Positions 22,314 through 30,062 of a stretch of 32,260 nucleotides of DNA are shown here, in pieces. The stretch's first letter is position 1, and each line of letters opens with the position of its first letter. The notes under the pieces are model-generated. The model saw only the letters and a program-made list of their open reading frames with translations, made no database searches and was not told the DNA's origin. Location of the stretch: NCBI GenBank assembly GCA_019421385.1, contig JAHZFK010000019.1, forward strand, positions 28,811-61,070. Reading direction: 5' to 3'. The position numbers and the translations under genes were made by a program. The DNA is from Clostridiales bacterium. Its GTDB lineage: Bacteria; Bacillota; Clostridia; Oscillospirales; Butyricicoccaceae.

Positions 22314-23063
22314 TTAGCCGCAAAGCGCGTCGAGCGCGTCACGCGCCTCGCGCACCGCGTTTTCATCACACCGCCAGAGAGAAAACTCGCTGATACCGGG
22401 CAGCCCCATTGGTACGCCCGCGCGGCGGAATACCATGCCGCTGTCCAGTGTGCGCTTGGCGGACAGATGAAATGCATCCGCGCCGGTCTGCGGCTGCAGC
22501 GTGCGAATGACCTGTGCGTTCACACCGGCGCCGATCAGAATTTGCGGCCGTCCGTCTGCGGCTTTGACCAGCTCGTGCAGCAGCGCCGCCCCCTCGACGC
22601 AGCTCGCCTGCTGGCCTGAGGTCAGTATGGTGTCCACACCTAGCTTGCGTGCTGTCTCGAGTGCCGCAAAGGGGTCGCGGCATACGTCGAACGCGCGGTG
22701 CAGCGTCACGCCCATATCGCCCGCCAGTTCAATCAGCCCCGCCATGCGAACTTCGTCCAGCGTGCCGTCCGGACGGAGGATGCCGATGACCACGCCGTCC
22801 GCGCCGAGCGAACGGAACCGGCGCACCTGCCGCCGAAGCAGTTCATACTCTTCGTCGGAGTAGAGGAAATCACCGAAGCGCGGACGGAGCAGCACCCGGA
22901 TGGGGATATCCACCCGTTCGCGCACCATGCAGAACAAATCTTCGTCTGGAGAGGTGCCGCCAACGATCAGGTCGGCGCACAGCTCCAGCCGCATCGCACC
23001 GCCGCGTGCCGCCTGTTCCGCTGACTCCACCGAATCGACGCATACCTCGAGTACTCGTGCCAT
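22314..23063 (-). CDS. cutC: CutC family TIM-barrel protein (copper homeostasis protein CutC)
   Basis: Cytoplasmic TIM-barrel protein of the PF03932 family, historically linked to copper tolerance in E. coli; its biochemical role is disputed. It is unrelated to the choline lyase also called CutC. Typical motifs are LEVCVDSVESA at the start, RLELCADLIVGGTSP, IRVLLRPRFGDFLYS, VTLHRAFDVCRDP and LTSGQ. Start at ATG 23063 (249 residues, as in E. coli): AGGAGG is eight bases upstream, while the longer frame from 23111 would begin upstream of the transcript start. Cotranscribed with the LicT-type antiterminator, which hints at a link with sugar metabolism rather than copper, an inference from context only. 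Confidence 0.93.
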   Translation of the reverse strand: MARVLEVCVDSVESAEQAARGGAMRLELCADLIVGGTSPDEDLFCMVRERVDIPIRVLLRPRFGDFLYSDEEYELLRRQVRRFRSLGADGVVIGILRPDGTLDEVRMAGLIELAGDMGVTLHRAFDVCRDPFAALETARKLGVDTILTSGQQASCVEGAALLHELVKAADGRPQILIGAGVNAQVIRTLQPQTGADAFHLSAKRTLDSGMVFRRAGVPMGLPGISEFSLWRCDENAVREARDALDALCG

Positions 23064-23101
23064 ATCTGCCGCCTCCTGTTTGCTTCCTGTATTTTGAAAC
23101 A

Positions 23102-23130
23102 AGTATACCATTATGCGGCGCAGTGGTCAA
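23102..23130 (-). promoter_or_regulatory. Sigma-A promoter of cutC and the antiterminator
   Basis: On the minus strand TTGACC (23125-23130) and TATACT (23102-23107) are 17 bases apart, with a TGn extension (ATGGTATACT). The transcript would start near 23095. Confidence 0.85.
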
Positions 23131-23189
23131 CGATGCGCGAATAGGGATGCTAAAAAAATGCAAAGATTGGTTTTCACCTGTCAAGGATA

Positions 23190-23218
23190 TTGCTTTTTCG
23201 CCGTTAACCCGCTATAAT
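23190..23218 (+). promoter_or_regulatory. Sigma-A promoter of trkA-trkH
   Basis: TTGCTT (23190-23195) and a perfect TATAAT (23213-23218) are 17 bases apart. It gives a leader of only about 40 bases, too short for a large riboswitch such as the c-di-AMP type. Confidence 0.82.
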
Positions 23219-23264
23219 CGCTATATATCATGTACCCTGTAAAAAAAGAGATCGGAGGCGCACT

Positions 23265-24641
23265 ATGCGCATCATTATTGTAGGCTGCGGCAAGGTCGGT
23301 TCGGCGCTGGCAGAGCAGCTTTCTGCGGAAGGGCACGATTTGACCCTGATCGACTTGTCCGAACGTCGGCTCACTGAGCTAACCAATATGTTGGATTTGA
23401 CCTCGGTGACCGGCAGTGGCACGAGCTATCATGTTTTGGAGGAGGCGGGCGTGCGGGAAGCCGACCTGCTAATCGCGGTCACGACGCACGACGAGATCAA
23501 TCTGCTCTCCTGCCTGATTGCCAGCAAGGCGGCGGGCTGCCATACCATTGCGCGTGTGCGCGACCCGGAGTATGTGTCCGAGGTCGGCTTTATCCGGGAT
23601 GAACTCGGCTTGTCCATGATCATCAATCCGGAAATGTCCACTGCGCGTGTGGTGTCGCGCCTGATCCGTTTCCCGTCGGCCATCGGTGTGAGCACCTTTG
23701 CCAAGGGACGTATTGAGCTGCTCGATATTCGAATCCCTGAGGGTTCGCGTTTGAACGGCATGGCGGTTTGTGAGGTCAATCCGCTGCTGCGTACCAATGC
23801 GCTGCTTTGCATGGTGCGCCGGGAGGGACAAACCTTTATTCCCAAGGGCGATTTTGTCCTGCAAACGGATGACGATATCACCGTGATCGTTCCGCCGAGC
23901 GAACAGGGAGAGTTTTTCCGTCAAATTGGCGTACCGAACGATCATATCCGTTCGGCAATGTTGATCGGCGGCGGAAAAATCTCTTATTTCCTTGCGAAAA
24001 TGCTGCTGGATGCCGGGATTTCGGTCAAAATTATTGAAAACCGGTTTGAACGCTGCGAGACGCTCAGCGAACTGCTGCCCGGTGCGACCATCATCCATGG
24101 CGACGGCACCGACCGCGACCTGCTGGAGGAAGAGGGCCTTGCCAATTGTGAGGCGTTCTGCGCGCTGACTGGCATGGATGAGGAGAATATCCTGCTTGCG
24201 CTGCACGCGGGACGGCACTCCAAGGCAAAGCTGTTCACCAAGGTCAACCGTGTGAACTTTGAGGAAGTCATCGCAAGCCTGCCCATCGGTACGGTCGTCC
24301 GTCCCAAGCAGACGACCGCCGAACTGATCGGACAATACACGCGCGCAATGCAGAATTCGATGGGCTCGAACGTGGAAACGCTGCATCAGTTGGGCGGCGG
24401 CGCGGAAGCGCTGGAGTTCCGCGTGGCGGCGCACGACCTGACCGGCGTGCCGCTGCAGGATATGCCCATTCGGTCGGATGTGCTGCTGTGCTGCATCAAC
24501 CGCAAGGGGCGGCGTATCATCCCGCGCGGCCATGATGTGCTGCGTGAGGGCGATACGGTGATCGTGGTTTCCACCCGCCGCGGCATGAACGACTTGCAGG
24601 ATATCTTCCATGCGGAACGCACGGAGGGGGCTGCACCATGA
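23265..24641 (+). CDS. trkA: Trk potassium uptake regulatory subunit TrkA
   Basis: Cytoplasmic nucleotide-binding subunit that gates the TrkH potassium channel. The 458 residues are a duplicated RCK design: RCK_N with a Rossmann motif (IIIVGCGKVGSAL, 3-15; IDLSE), RCK_C, then a second RCK_N (MLIGGGKISYFLAKML) and RCK_C. This double form is typical of TrkA as opposed to the half-length KtrA. CGGAGG lies six bases before the ATG. The stop overlaps the ATG of trkH as ATGA, giving coupled synthesis of the two subunits. Confidence 0.95.
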   Translation: MRIIIVGCGKVGSALAEQLSAEGHDLTLIDLSERRLTELTNMLDLTSVTGSGTSYHVLEEAGVREADLLIAVTTHDEINLLSCLIASKAAGCHTIARVRDPEYVSEVGFIRDELGLSMIINPEMSTARVVSRLIRFPSAIGVSTFAKGRIELLDIRIPEGSRLNGMAVCEVNPLLRTNALLCMVRREGQTFIPKGDFVLQTDDDITVIVPPSEQGEFFRQIGVPNDHIRSAMLIGGGKISYFLAKMLLDAGISVKIIENRFERCETLSELLPGATIIHGDGTDRDLLEEEGLANCEAFCALTGMDEENILLALHAGRHSKAKLFTKVNRVNFEEVIASLPIGTVVRPKQTTAELIGQYTRAMQNSMGSNVETLHQLGGGAEALEFRVAAHDLTGVPLQDMPIRSDVLLCCINRKGRRIIPRGHDVLREGDTVIVVSTRRGMNDLQDIFHAERTEGAAP

Positions 24642-26083
24642 ATTTAGCAATGGTACGCTATCTGATCGGTTGGATGCTGGGCGTAGAATCGTTGTTCCTG
24701 CTGCTGCCCGCGCTGACCGCGATCCTGTACCGGGAGCACGTTGTGCTGGCTTATCTGGGGGTAGCGGCGCTTTGTATGGTGATTGCCGCGCTGTGCTGCC
24801 ACAAAAAACCGACAAATTCCCGCTTTTATGCCCGCGAGGGGTTTGTCACCGTCGCGCTGTGCTGGATTGTGCTGGCGCTGACCGGTGCGCTGCCGTTCCT
24901 GTTCAGCGGCGAGATTCCGTCTGTGGTGGACGCGCTGTTTGAGACCATTTCGGGCTTTACGACGACAGGTGCCACCATTTTGAGTGATGTGGAAGCGTTG
25001 TCGCACGCCTCGCTTTTGTGGCGCAGCCTGACCCACTGGGTCGGCGGCATGGGTGTTTTGGTATTTATGCTCATCGTGCTGCCGCTTGCCGGTGGGCAGA
25101 CCATCCACCTGATGCGCGCGGAAAGCCCCGGGCCGTCGGTCAGCAAGCTGTCGCCCCATCTGCGCGACACCGCAATGATCCTGTATGCGATCTATTTCGG
25201 CATGACTGTGCTCGAAACCATTTTGCTGCTGCTTGGCGGTATGCCGCTGTTTGACGCGATCTGCACTTCGATGGCGACCGCGGGTACGGGCGGTTTTGGT
25301 ATCTGGAATACCTCGATCGCGCACTATAACAGCTATTATTTGCAGGCTGTTGTGACTGTGTTCATGATCCTGTTCGGCATCAACTTCAGCGTGTATTTCC
25401 TGCTGCTGACGCGGCGCTGGAAAAATGCGTTCCGCATCGAGGAGGTGCGCGTCTATCTGGGCGTGATTCTGGCCTCGTCGGTCATTATTGCAATCAATAT
25501 CCGCAATCTGTTTCCGAACTTTCTGGACAGCTTTCATCATGCGGCGTTTCAGGTCGCTTCGATCATCACAACGACCGGCTTCTCCACGGTGGATTTTGAC
25601 CAGTGGCCTGCGCTGAGCAAGGGAATACTCGTGCTGCTGATGTTCATTGGCGCGTGCGCCGGTTCGACCGGCGGCGGCATGAAATGCTCGCGTATCCTGC
25701 TGATGTGCAAGAGCATCCGCAAAGAAATGCAGTTTTTGATCCATCCGCGCGCGGTGCGCGTCAACAAAATGGACGGCCGCCGCGTGCAGCATGAGGTCAT
25801 GCGCTCGGTCAACGTGTTTATGATCGCTTATCTGCTGCTGTTTATCCTGTCGGTGCTGTTGCTGTGCATTACCAATGAGGATCTGATCACCAACTTCACC
25901 GCAGTTGCCGCGACGCTCAACAACGTCGGCCCCGGCCTTGAGATGGTCGGCCCGACGGCAAACTTCGGCTTTTTTACGCCGCTGAGCAAGATCGTCTTGA
26001 TGTTCGATATGCTGGCGGGTCGTCTGGAAGTGTTCCCGATGCTGCTGCTGTTCAACCCGGCAACCTGGCGCAGAGAAAGGTAA
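24638..26083 (+). CDS. trkH: Trk potassium uptake channel subunit TrkH
   Basis: Integral membrane potassium channel/transporter of the Trk/Ktr/HKT superfamily. Four pore loops, each centred on a selectivity-filter Gly, are visible: GFTTTGATIL, ATAGTGGFGIW, ITTTGFSTVDF and LNNVGPGLEMVGP. The C-terminus has the conserved GRLEVFPMLLLFNP. Length 481 residues, with about ten to twelve helices. It overlaps trkA by four bases, forming a potassium uptake operon that ends in a strong terminator. Confidence 0.96.
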   Translation: MNLAMVRYLIGWMLGVESLFLLLPALTAILYREHVVLAYLGVAALCMVIAALCCHKKPTNSRFYAREGFVTVALCWIVLALTGALPFLFSGEIPSVVDALFETISGFTTTGATILSDVEALSHASLLWRSLTHWVGGMGVLVFMLIVLPLAGGQTIHLMRAESPGPSVSKLSPHLRDTAMILYAIYFGMTVLETILLLLGGMPLFDAICTSMATAGTGGFGIWNTSIAHYNSYYLQAVVTVFMILFGINFSVYFLLLTRRWKNAFRIEEVRVYLGVILASSVIIAINIRNLFPNFLDSFHHAAFQVASIITTTGFSTVDFDQWPALSKGILVLLMFIGACAGSTGGGMKCSRILLMCKSIRKEMQFLIHPRAVRVNKMDGRRVQHEVMRSVNVFMIAYLLLFILSVLLLCITNEDLITNFTAVAATLNNVGPGLEMVGPTANFGFFTPLSKIVLMFDMLAGRLEVFPMLLLFNPATWRRER

Positions 26084-26092
26084 AGTCAATAG

Positions 26093-26120
26093 AAAAACGC
26101 CCGCTTTCGCGGGCGTTTTT
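26093..26120 (+). terminator. Bidirectional terminator between trkH and the YD-like gene
   Basis: AAAAACGCCCGC (26093-26104) and its complement (26109-26120) close a TTTC loop, with T runs on both strands. It serves both converging operons. Confidence 0.92.
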
Positions 26121-26122
26121 GC

Positions 26123-27016
26123 TTATTCAAGCGGCTCTCGAATGGTTTCGGAAGCCAGTACACCGTCGGCGGTGTACTCCTGCTGATAGATACATACCCC
26201 GTTTTCGTCGAACTGCTGTTCGATGCGGCTTTGCAGCACGCCATTTTCATATTGCTCGTAAGTGCAGGCCGTACCATCCGCGCTGTCGGCATACTGCCAC
26301 ACGGTTTTAAGCTTTTTGCCGTCAGCGTTGTCCACAAGGCTGTGGATAAGACGGTCTTTGTCGTCGTAGGCATACTCCACGACAGCCGAATAGTCGCCAA
26401 ATACAATTTCGCTGTGGATCACACGGTTTTTGTCATCCAGAATGTGGGTATCCTGCTCCATGACCGCGCCATCCTCATCGTATGCAGTCATGACTGCGCG
26501 CGTCGTGCCGTCCGAAAGTGGCTCGTAGGTACGTTCGCTTCTGGTGCTGACCTCATCGCGGCTGCGGGTCTCTGAGCTGATTTCGCGTCCTTCTTCGTCA
26601 AAAGCTGTGGTCGTCTCGGTCAACAGGGCGCAATCCAGATACATCACACCGCGCACGCAGTTGCCCGCGCGGTCATATTCAATCAGGTTGAGCATGGGTC
26701 TGCCGTTCAAATCGGAAAATGACGCAATCACGCGCCCCGCCGGGTCATAGGCTTCATACGAAACCGTTTCCGACCAGTCCTTGCCGTCGTCTCCCGGCAG
26801 CGCGTCGCCGGTCATTTCGCGCAGCACGATTTGATTGAGCCGCAAGGTCTGCTGGTAATACCGCGTGTTCGCAGGCAGCAGGGCTTGCAGGTCGTCCAGT
26901 GTTGCAATCTGCGTGCCGTCGATCGGCTGTGCAGATGCCTGATATGCTGCCGTCGCACCGGTGACGATCACAGCTATCAGCACACCCGTCAGCAGGCGTT
27001 TTATCGCACTTCTCAT
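26123..27016 (-). CDS. Probable exported YD-repeat-like protein, paralogue 1
   Basis: I recognise no named family for the whole protein. It begins with a good Sec signal peptide: MRSAIKRLLTGVLIAVIV, then a likely cleavage near ASA-QP (about residue 30). The mature part consists of short strand-turn units of the RHS/YD-repeat style (YDPAGRVIASF, YDRAGNCVRG, FDEEGREISS, YDEDGAVMEQ, YDDKDRLIHS, FDENGVCIYQ), roughly every 20-45 residues, which probably form a beta-sheet ladder. No sortase motif, lipobox or toxin domain is seen. GAGGGG precedes ATG 27016. It is clearly paralogous to the upstream 299-residue gene, 27 bases away, with the same architecture (297 residues). An extracellular or cell-surface role is inferred; binding partner unknown. 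Confidence 0.82.
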   Translation of the reverse strand: MRSAIKRLLTGVLIAVIVTGATAAYQASAQPIDGTQIATLDDLQALLPANTRYYQQTLRLNQIVLREMTGDALPGDDGKDWSETVSYEAYDPAGRVIASFSDLNGRPMLNLIEYDRAGNCVRGVMYLDCALLTETTTAFDEEGREISSETRSRDEVSTRSERTYEPLSDGTTRAVMTAYDEDGAVMEQDTHILDDKNRVIHSEIVFGDYSAVVEYAYDDKDRLIHSLVDNADGKKLKTVWQYADSADGTACTYEQYENGVLQSRIEQQFDENGVCIYQQEYTADGVLASETIREPLE

Positions 27017-27043
27017 CGCGACCCCTCTTCTCTGTGTTCTGCT

Positions 27044-27943
27044 TTATGGCATGAGCGTATACACCGTTACTTTGCGAAGCAGTTCGCCCTGCGGGTTGCG
27101 TTCTTCTTCGCTTGTGCAGATGCCCCATGCGTCATACTGCTGCTTGTTGCAGCTGAGCAGCACACCGCTGTCATACAACTCGACGGTGCAGGTGTAGCTG
27201 CCGTCTGCCGCATCGGTGTAGGTGTAGTGGGTTTCGCTCGGCACAGCTGCGTCGTAATCGTACACGACCAGCGTGATGCGGCCCTTTTCGTCATAGGTGA
27301 AGTCGACCGTGATGGTTTTGTTCCCAACCTGATTTTCTGTGTGCAGTGTGTTGCCGGTTTGGTCGGTGATATAGCTGCTTTCGCTCGTGGTGCCGTCCGC
27401 CTTGTGGGTCACCCGTGTGCAGAGCAGCGTGCCGTCTGCCTGTGGGGTATAGGTATAATCGGCCGTTTCGTCCAACACGCCGTTCCGGTAGGAGGTGTAA
27501 GAGACATCGCGGCCCTGCGCGTCGTAGGTATGGACGGTCTCCGAAATCAGTTCATCTCTGGCATATACCGAGCTTCGTGTGCTGTTGCCTGCTGCATCAT
27601 ACGCATACAGTGTGGTGGACATGGCAGATGCCGGCACGTTTGCGCTTCCGGTCGTATGGCCAAGCAGTCTGCCGTCTGCATCATATGCTGTGAGCCCGAA
27701 GGACTCGTTCCAGTCCGGACCGTCCGGCACCAGCCCATCCTCACCTCCGGTGCGGGTCTGGATAATCGTGCAGTCGATGCGTGCAGCATCCGGCACTTTC
27801 TCGATGAATTCCGTCAATCCCGGCGGGTTTTCCGGGTCAATGCTGCCCGGCGGTGCAACGACTTCGGTCACAGTTCCACTTCCGCCCAGCGTCATGGCGG
27901 ATGCGAGCAGACCTGCAATTATTTGCTGAATCATCTGTACCAT
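27044..27943 (-). CDS. Probable exported YD-repeat-like protein, paralogue 2
   Basis: Paralogue of the next gene (299 and 297 residues). Units such as YDADGRLLGHT, YDAAGNSTRSS, YDAQGRDVSYTSY, YDEKGRITLVVYD and YDAWGICTSEEE are spaced along the protein and align with the partner's units, including the shared stretch before them (DWNESF here, DWSETV in the partner). The longest frame starts at 28006, inside the terminator hairpin of pgm, so I prefer ATG 27943 with GGGGG seven bases upstream. Its N-terminal hydrophobic stretch (MVQMIQQIIAGLLASAMTLG) lacks the positive residues of a classical signal peptide, so export is less certain than for the partner. No promoter is visible between it and pgm; expression may depend on readthrough. 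Confidence 0.8.
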   Translation of the reverse strand: MVQMIQQIIAGLLASAMTLGGSGTVTEVVAPPGSIDPENPPGLTEFIEKVPDAARIDCTIIQTRTGGEDGLVPDGPDWNESFGLTAYDADGRLLGHTTGSANVPASAMSTTLYAYDAAGNSTRSSVYARDELISETVHTYDAQGRDVSYTSYRNGVLDETADYTYTPQADGTLLCTRVTHKADGTTSESSYITDQTGNTLHTENQVGNKTITVDFTYDEKGRITLVVYDYDAAVPSETHYTYTDAADGSYTCTVELYDSGVLLSCNKQQYDAWGICTSEEERNPQGELLRKVTVYTLMP

Positions 27944-27967
27944 AGTGATACCCCCAGTCTCTGTCCT

Positions 27968-28014
27968 AAAAAAGGCCGCAAGGGCGTGCGTCGGAAACCG
28001 GCGCACGCCCTTGC
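27968..28014 (-). terminator. Strong terminator downstream of pgm
   Basis: Arms 27978-27994 and 27998-28014 pair over 17 bases with one G-T wobble around AAA. On the minus strand the hairpin is followed by GGCC and a run of six Ts (complement of 27968-27973). Confidence 0.9.
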
Positions 28015-28030
28015 TTGGTGGCTCTTTTAT

Positions 28031-29758
28031 TTACTTGACGATTTCCTTGGCAGCAGCAGCCAGTGCCTCCACCTTGGCGGCGGCGTCGGCCTTGCTGTCA
28101 CCCTTGGCCATGATGTAAACCTTGACCTTGGGTTCGGTGCCGGACGGACGGATGATGAACGTCGTGCCGCCCTCCAGCTCGTAGTACATTACGTTCTGAC
28201 CCTTGAGTTCCATCTCCTCGACCTTGCCGTCCGCCATGCAGGTGCGCGTGCCGGGCTGGTAGTCGCGGGTATACTCAACTGTGTCTGCGCCGATCTTCGT
28301 CAGCGGCTTTTCACGCAGCTCGGCCATCAGCTCCTTCATGCGGGTGAGGCCGGATACGCCGGGCATGGTGATCGAAATGGTCTGCTCGCAATAGTAGCCG
28401 TACTTTTCGTACATCTCTTCCATCGCGTCGTACAGGGTCTTGCCCTGCGTGCGGTAGTAGGCAGCCATCTCCGCGATCAGCATGGAAGCAGTGACCGCGT
28501 CCTTGTCGCGTGCGTAGTCGCCGCACAGGTAGCCGTAGGACTCCTCAAAAGCGAAGATATACTCGTGCGAGCCGGTCGCCTCAAACTGCTTGATCTTCTC
28601 GGCGAGGAACTTGAAGCCGGTGAAGGTCTCGAAGCAGTCCACACCGTTCTTATTCGCTGCTGCGCGCGCCATTTCGGTGGTGACGATGCTCTTGAGTACC
28701 GCCGGATGCGCGGGCATGGTGTTCGTCAGCTTCTTGGCGGTGATGATGTAATCGGTCAGCAATACGCCTACCTGATTGCCCGACAGGGTGACATACTCGC
28801 CGGTCTTGTCCTTGAGGACGATGCCCGTGCGGTCGGCGTCAGGGTCGGTGCCGATGATGAGGTCAACGTCATTCTGCTTGGCCAGCTCGATGGCGAGGTT
28901 GAAGCCTTCCTTATATTCCGGGTTGGGGTTCTTGACGGTCGGGAAATCGCCGTCGATCTTCATCTGCTCCGGTTCGCAGATAATGTGCTTGTAACCCAGA
29001 CGGCGCAGGATCTCGGGCACCAGACGGTAGCCCGCGCCGTGGAACGGGGTATAAACCAGCTTGAACTCATCCGCAACCTGCTTTACGCAGTCCGGATTGA
29101 CGGCAACCTTGATGACTTCACCGAGGTATGCTTCGTCGGTTTCCTTGCCCAGAATGCGGATCATGCCGTCCGCAACCGCCTTATCATAATCCGCGGTCTT
29201 GACGTCGGCAAAGATATCGGTCGCAGCCATTTCCTTGGCGACCACATCGGCCTCGGCAGGCGGCAGCTGCGCGCCGTCCTCCCAGTATACCTTATAGCCG
29301 TTATATTCCTTGGGGTTGTGGGACGCGGTGATGTTGATGCCCGCGATGCAGCCGTAATGGCGCACAGCGAAAGACAGCTCAGGCGTCGGGCGCAGCTCGT
29401 CAAACAGCAGTGCCTTGATGCCGTTCGCCGCAAGGATGCAGGCGGACTGCTTGGCAAACTCAGGCGAGAAATGGCGGCTGTCATACGCAATGGCAACGCC
29501 GCGGTCCATTGCGGCCTGTCCGTTGGAAACAATCAGGTTGGCAAGGCCCTGCGCCGCCTGACCGACCGTAAAGCGGTTCATACGGTTGAGACCTACGCCC
29601 AGCACACCGCGCAGACCCGCCGTGCCGAACGACAGAGGGGCGAAAAAGCGGCTTTCGATCTCTTCGTTGTTGTTTTCAACGGCGCGCAGTTCGGCGCGCT
29701 CATCCTCGGAAAGCGCTTCGCTGTCCAGCCAGCGCTTGTATTCAGACATATAATCCAT
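28031..29758 (-). CDS. pgm: Phosphoglucomutase / phosphomannomutase, alpha-D-phosphohexomutase family
   Basis: Interconverts glucose 1-phosphate and glucose 6-phosphate (possibly mannose phosphates), feeding glycogen and cell-envelope sugar nucleotides. Motifs in order: GTAGLRGVLG near residue 47, the phosphoserine loop ITASHNPKEYNGYK, the metal-binding GTDPDADRTG, the sugar-binding FEESYGYL and the phosphate-binding RPSGTEPKVKVY near the C-terminus. The 575 residues match the PgcA-type enzymes of Firmicutes. GAGGTG lies seven bases before ATG 29758; an ATG three codons later is a possible alternative. Monocistronic apart from possible readthrough into the YD-like pair. Confidence 0.95.
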   Translation of the reverse strand: MDYMSEYKRWLDSEALSEDERAELRAVENNNEEIESRFFAPLSFGTAGLRGVLGVGLNRMNRFTVGQAAQGLANLIVSNGQAAMDRGVAIAYDSRHFSPEFAKQSACILAANGIKALLFDELRPTPELSFAVRHYGCIAGINITASHNPKEYNGYKVYWEDGAQLPPAEADVVAKEMAATDIFADVKTADYDKAVADGMIRILGKETDEAYLGEVIKVAVNPDCVKQVADEFKLVYTPFHGAGYRLVPEILRRLGYKHIICEPEQMKIDGDFPTVKNPNPEYKEGFNLAIELAKQNDVDLIIGTDPDADRTGIVLKDKTGEYVTLSGNQVGVLLTDYIITAKKLTNTMPAHPAVLKSIVTTEMARAAANKNGVDCFETFTGFKFLAEKIKQFEATGSHEYIFAFEESYGYLCGDYARDKDAVTASMLIAEMAAYYRTQGKTLYDAMEEMYEKYGYYCEQTISITMPGVSGLTRMKELMAELREKPLTKIGADTVEYTRDYQPGTRTCMADGKVEEMELKGQNVMYYELEGGTTFIIRPSGTEPKVKVYIMAKGDSKADAAAKVEALAAAAKEIVK

Positions 29759-29802
29759 TGGAATTCACCTCATCCTGATATTTGGCCAAAGCCACTATCT
29801 AA

Positions 29803-29830
29803 ATTATACAATATCTGTTTGTCAATGCAA
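29803..29830 (-). promoter_or_regulatory. Probable promoter of pgm
   Basis: On the minus strand TATAAT (29803-29808) lies 16 bases from TTGCAT (29825-29830). A perfect TTGACA at 29820-29825 is too close (11 bases) to serve that -10, so the exact -35 is uncertain. Confidence 0.6.
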
Positions 29831-29929
29831 GAGCTTTTGCGCGAATTTGTGAATTTTCCAGTGCAACCCAGCAGTTTTATACAAAAAAATATGCTGGATT
29901 TTGTGCATTTCATTTTGTGAAACGATTTT

Positions 29930-29959
29930 TTGACAAGCTGACGAAATTACGCATATAAA
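29930..29959 (+). promoter_or_regulatory. Upstream promoter candidate for murT-gatD (P1)
   Basis: TTGACA (29930-29935) and TATAAA (29954-29959) are 18 bases apart. It would give a leader of about 100 bases before murT. Confidence 0.65.
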
Positions 29960-29995
29960 TTTGTCTATTCTGTCGCTTTCGCCGTATTTCCATGC

Positions 29996-30024
29996 TTGTA
30001 CTACGCGGAAAAATGCGGTATACT
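29996..30024 (+). promoter_or_regulatory. Proximal promoter of murT-gatD (P2)
   Basis: TTGTAC (29996-30001) and TATACT (30019-30024) are 17 bases apart, about 38 bases before the murT ATG. The remainder of the pgm-murT gap holds only an AT-rich stretch with a weak CCAGCA/TGCTGG inverted repeat near 29870-29896. Confidence 0.75.
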
Positions 30025-30062
30025 TCATTATATATGAAATTGACAGATAGAGGGGTTATCAT

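Noticed and set aside
23063..23264. RAT-type target hairpin for the antiterminator upstream of cutC
   Set aside because: I found no RAT-like sequence overlapping a terminator in the cutC-trkA gap; only the two divergent promoters are supported.
24644..26089. Long minus-strand frame opposite trkH, and similar ones opposite trkA, cysS and mfd
   Set aside because: Compositions are improbable (rich in Gln, His, Arg) and each coincides with a well-supported gene on the other strand.
29866..29900. CCAGCA/TGCTGG inverted repeat as a terminator or operator
   Set aside because: Only six bases pair across a loop of about 18 and no gene end is near; probably chance in an AT-rich gap.
26831..29920. A 1029-codon open frame on the plus strand
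   Set aside because: It lies antisense to pgm and the two YD-like genes, which have conserved motifs and ribosome binding sites. High GC codon use in the real genes keeps the opposite frame open.
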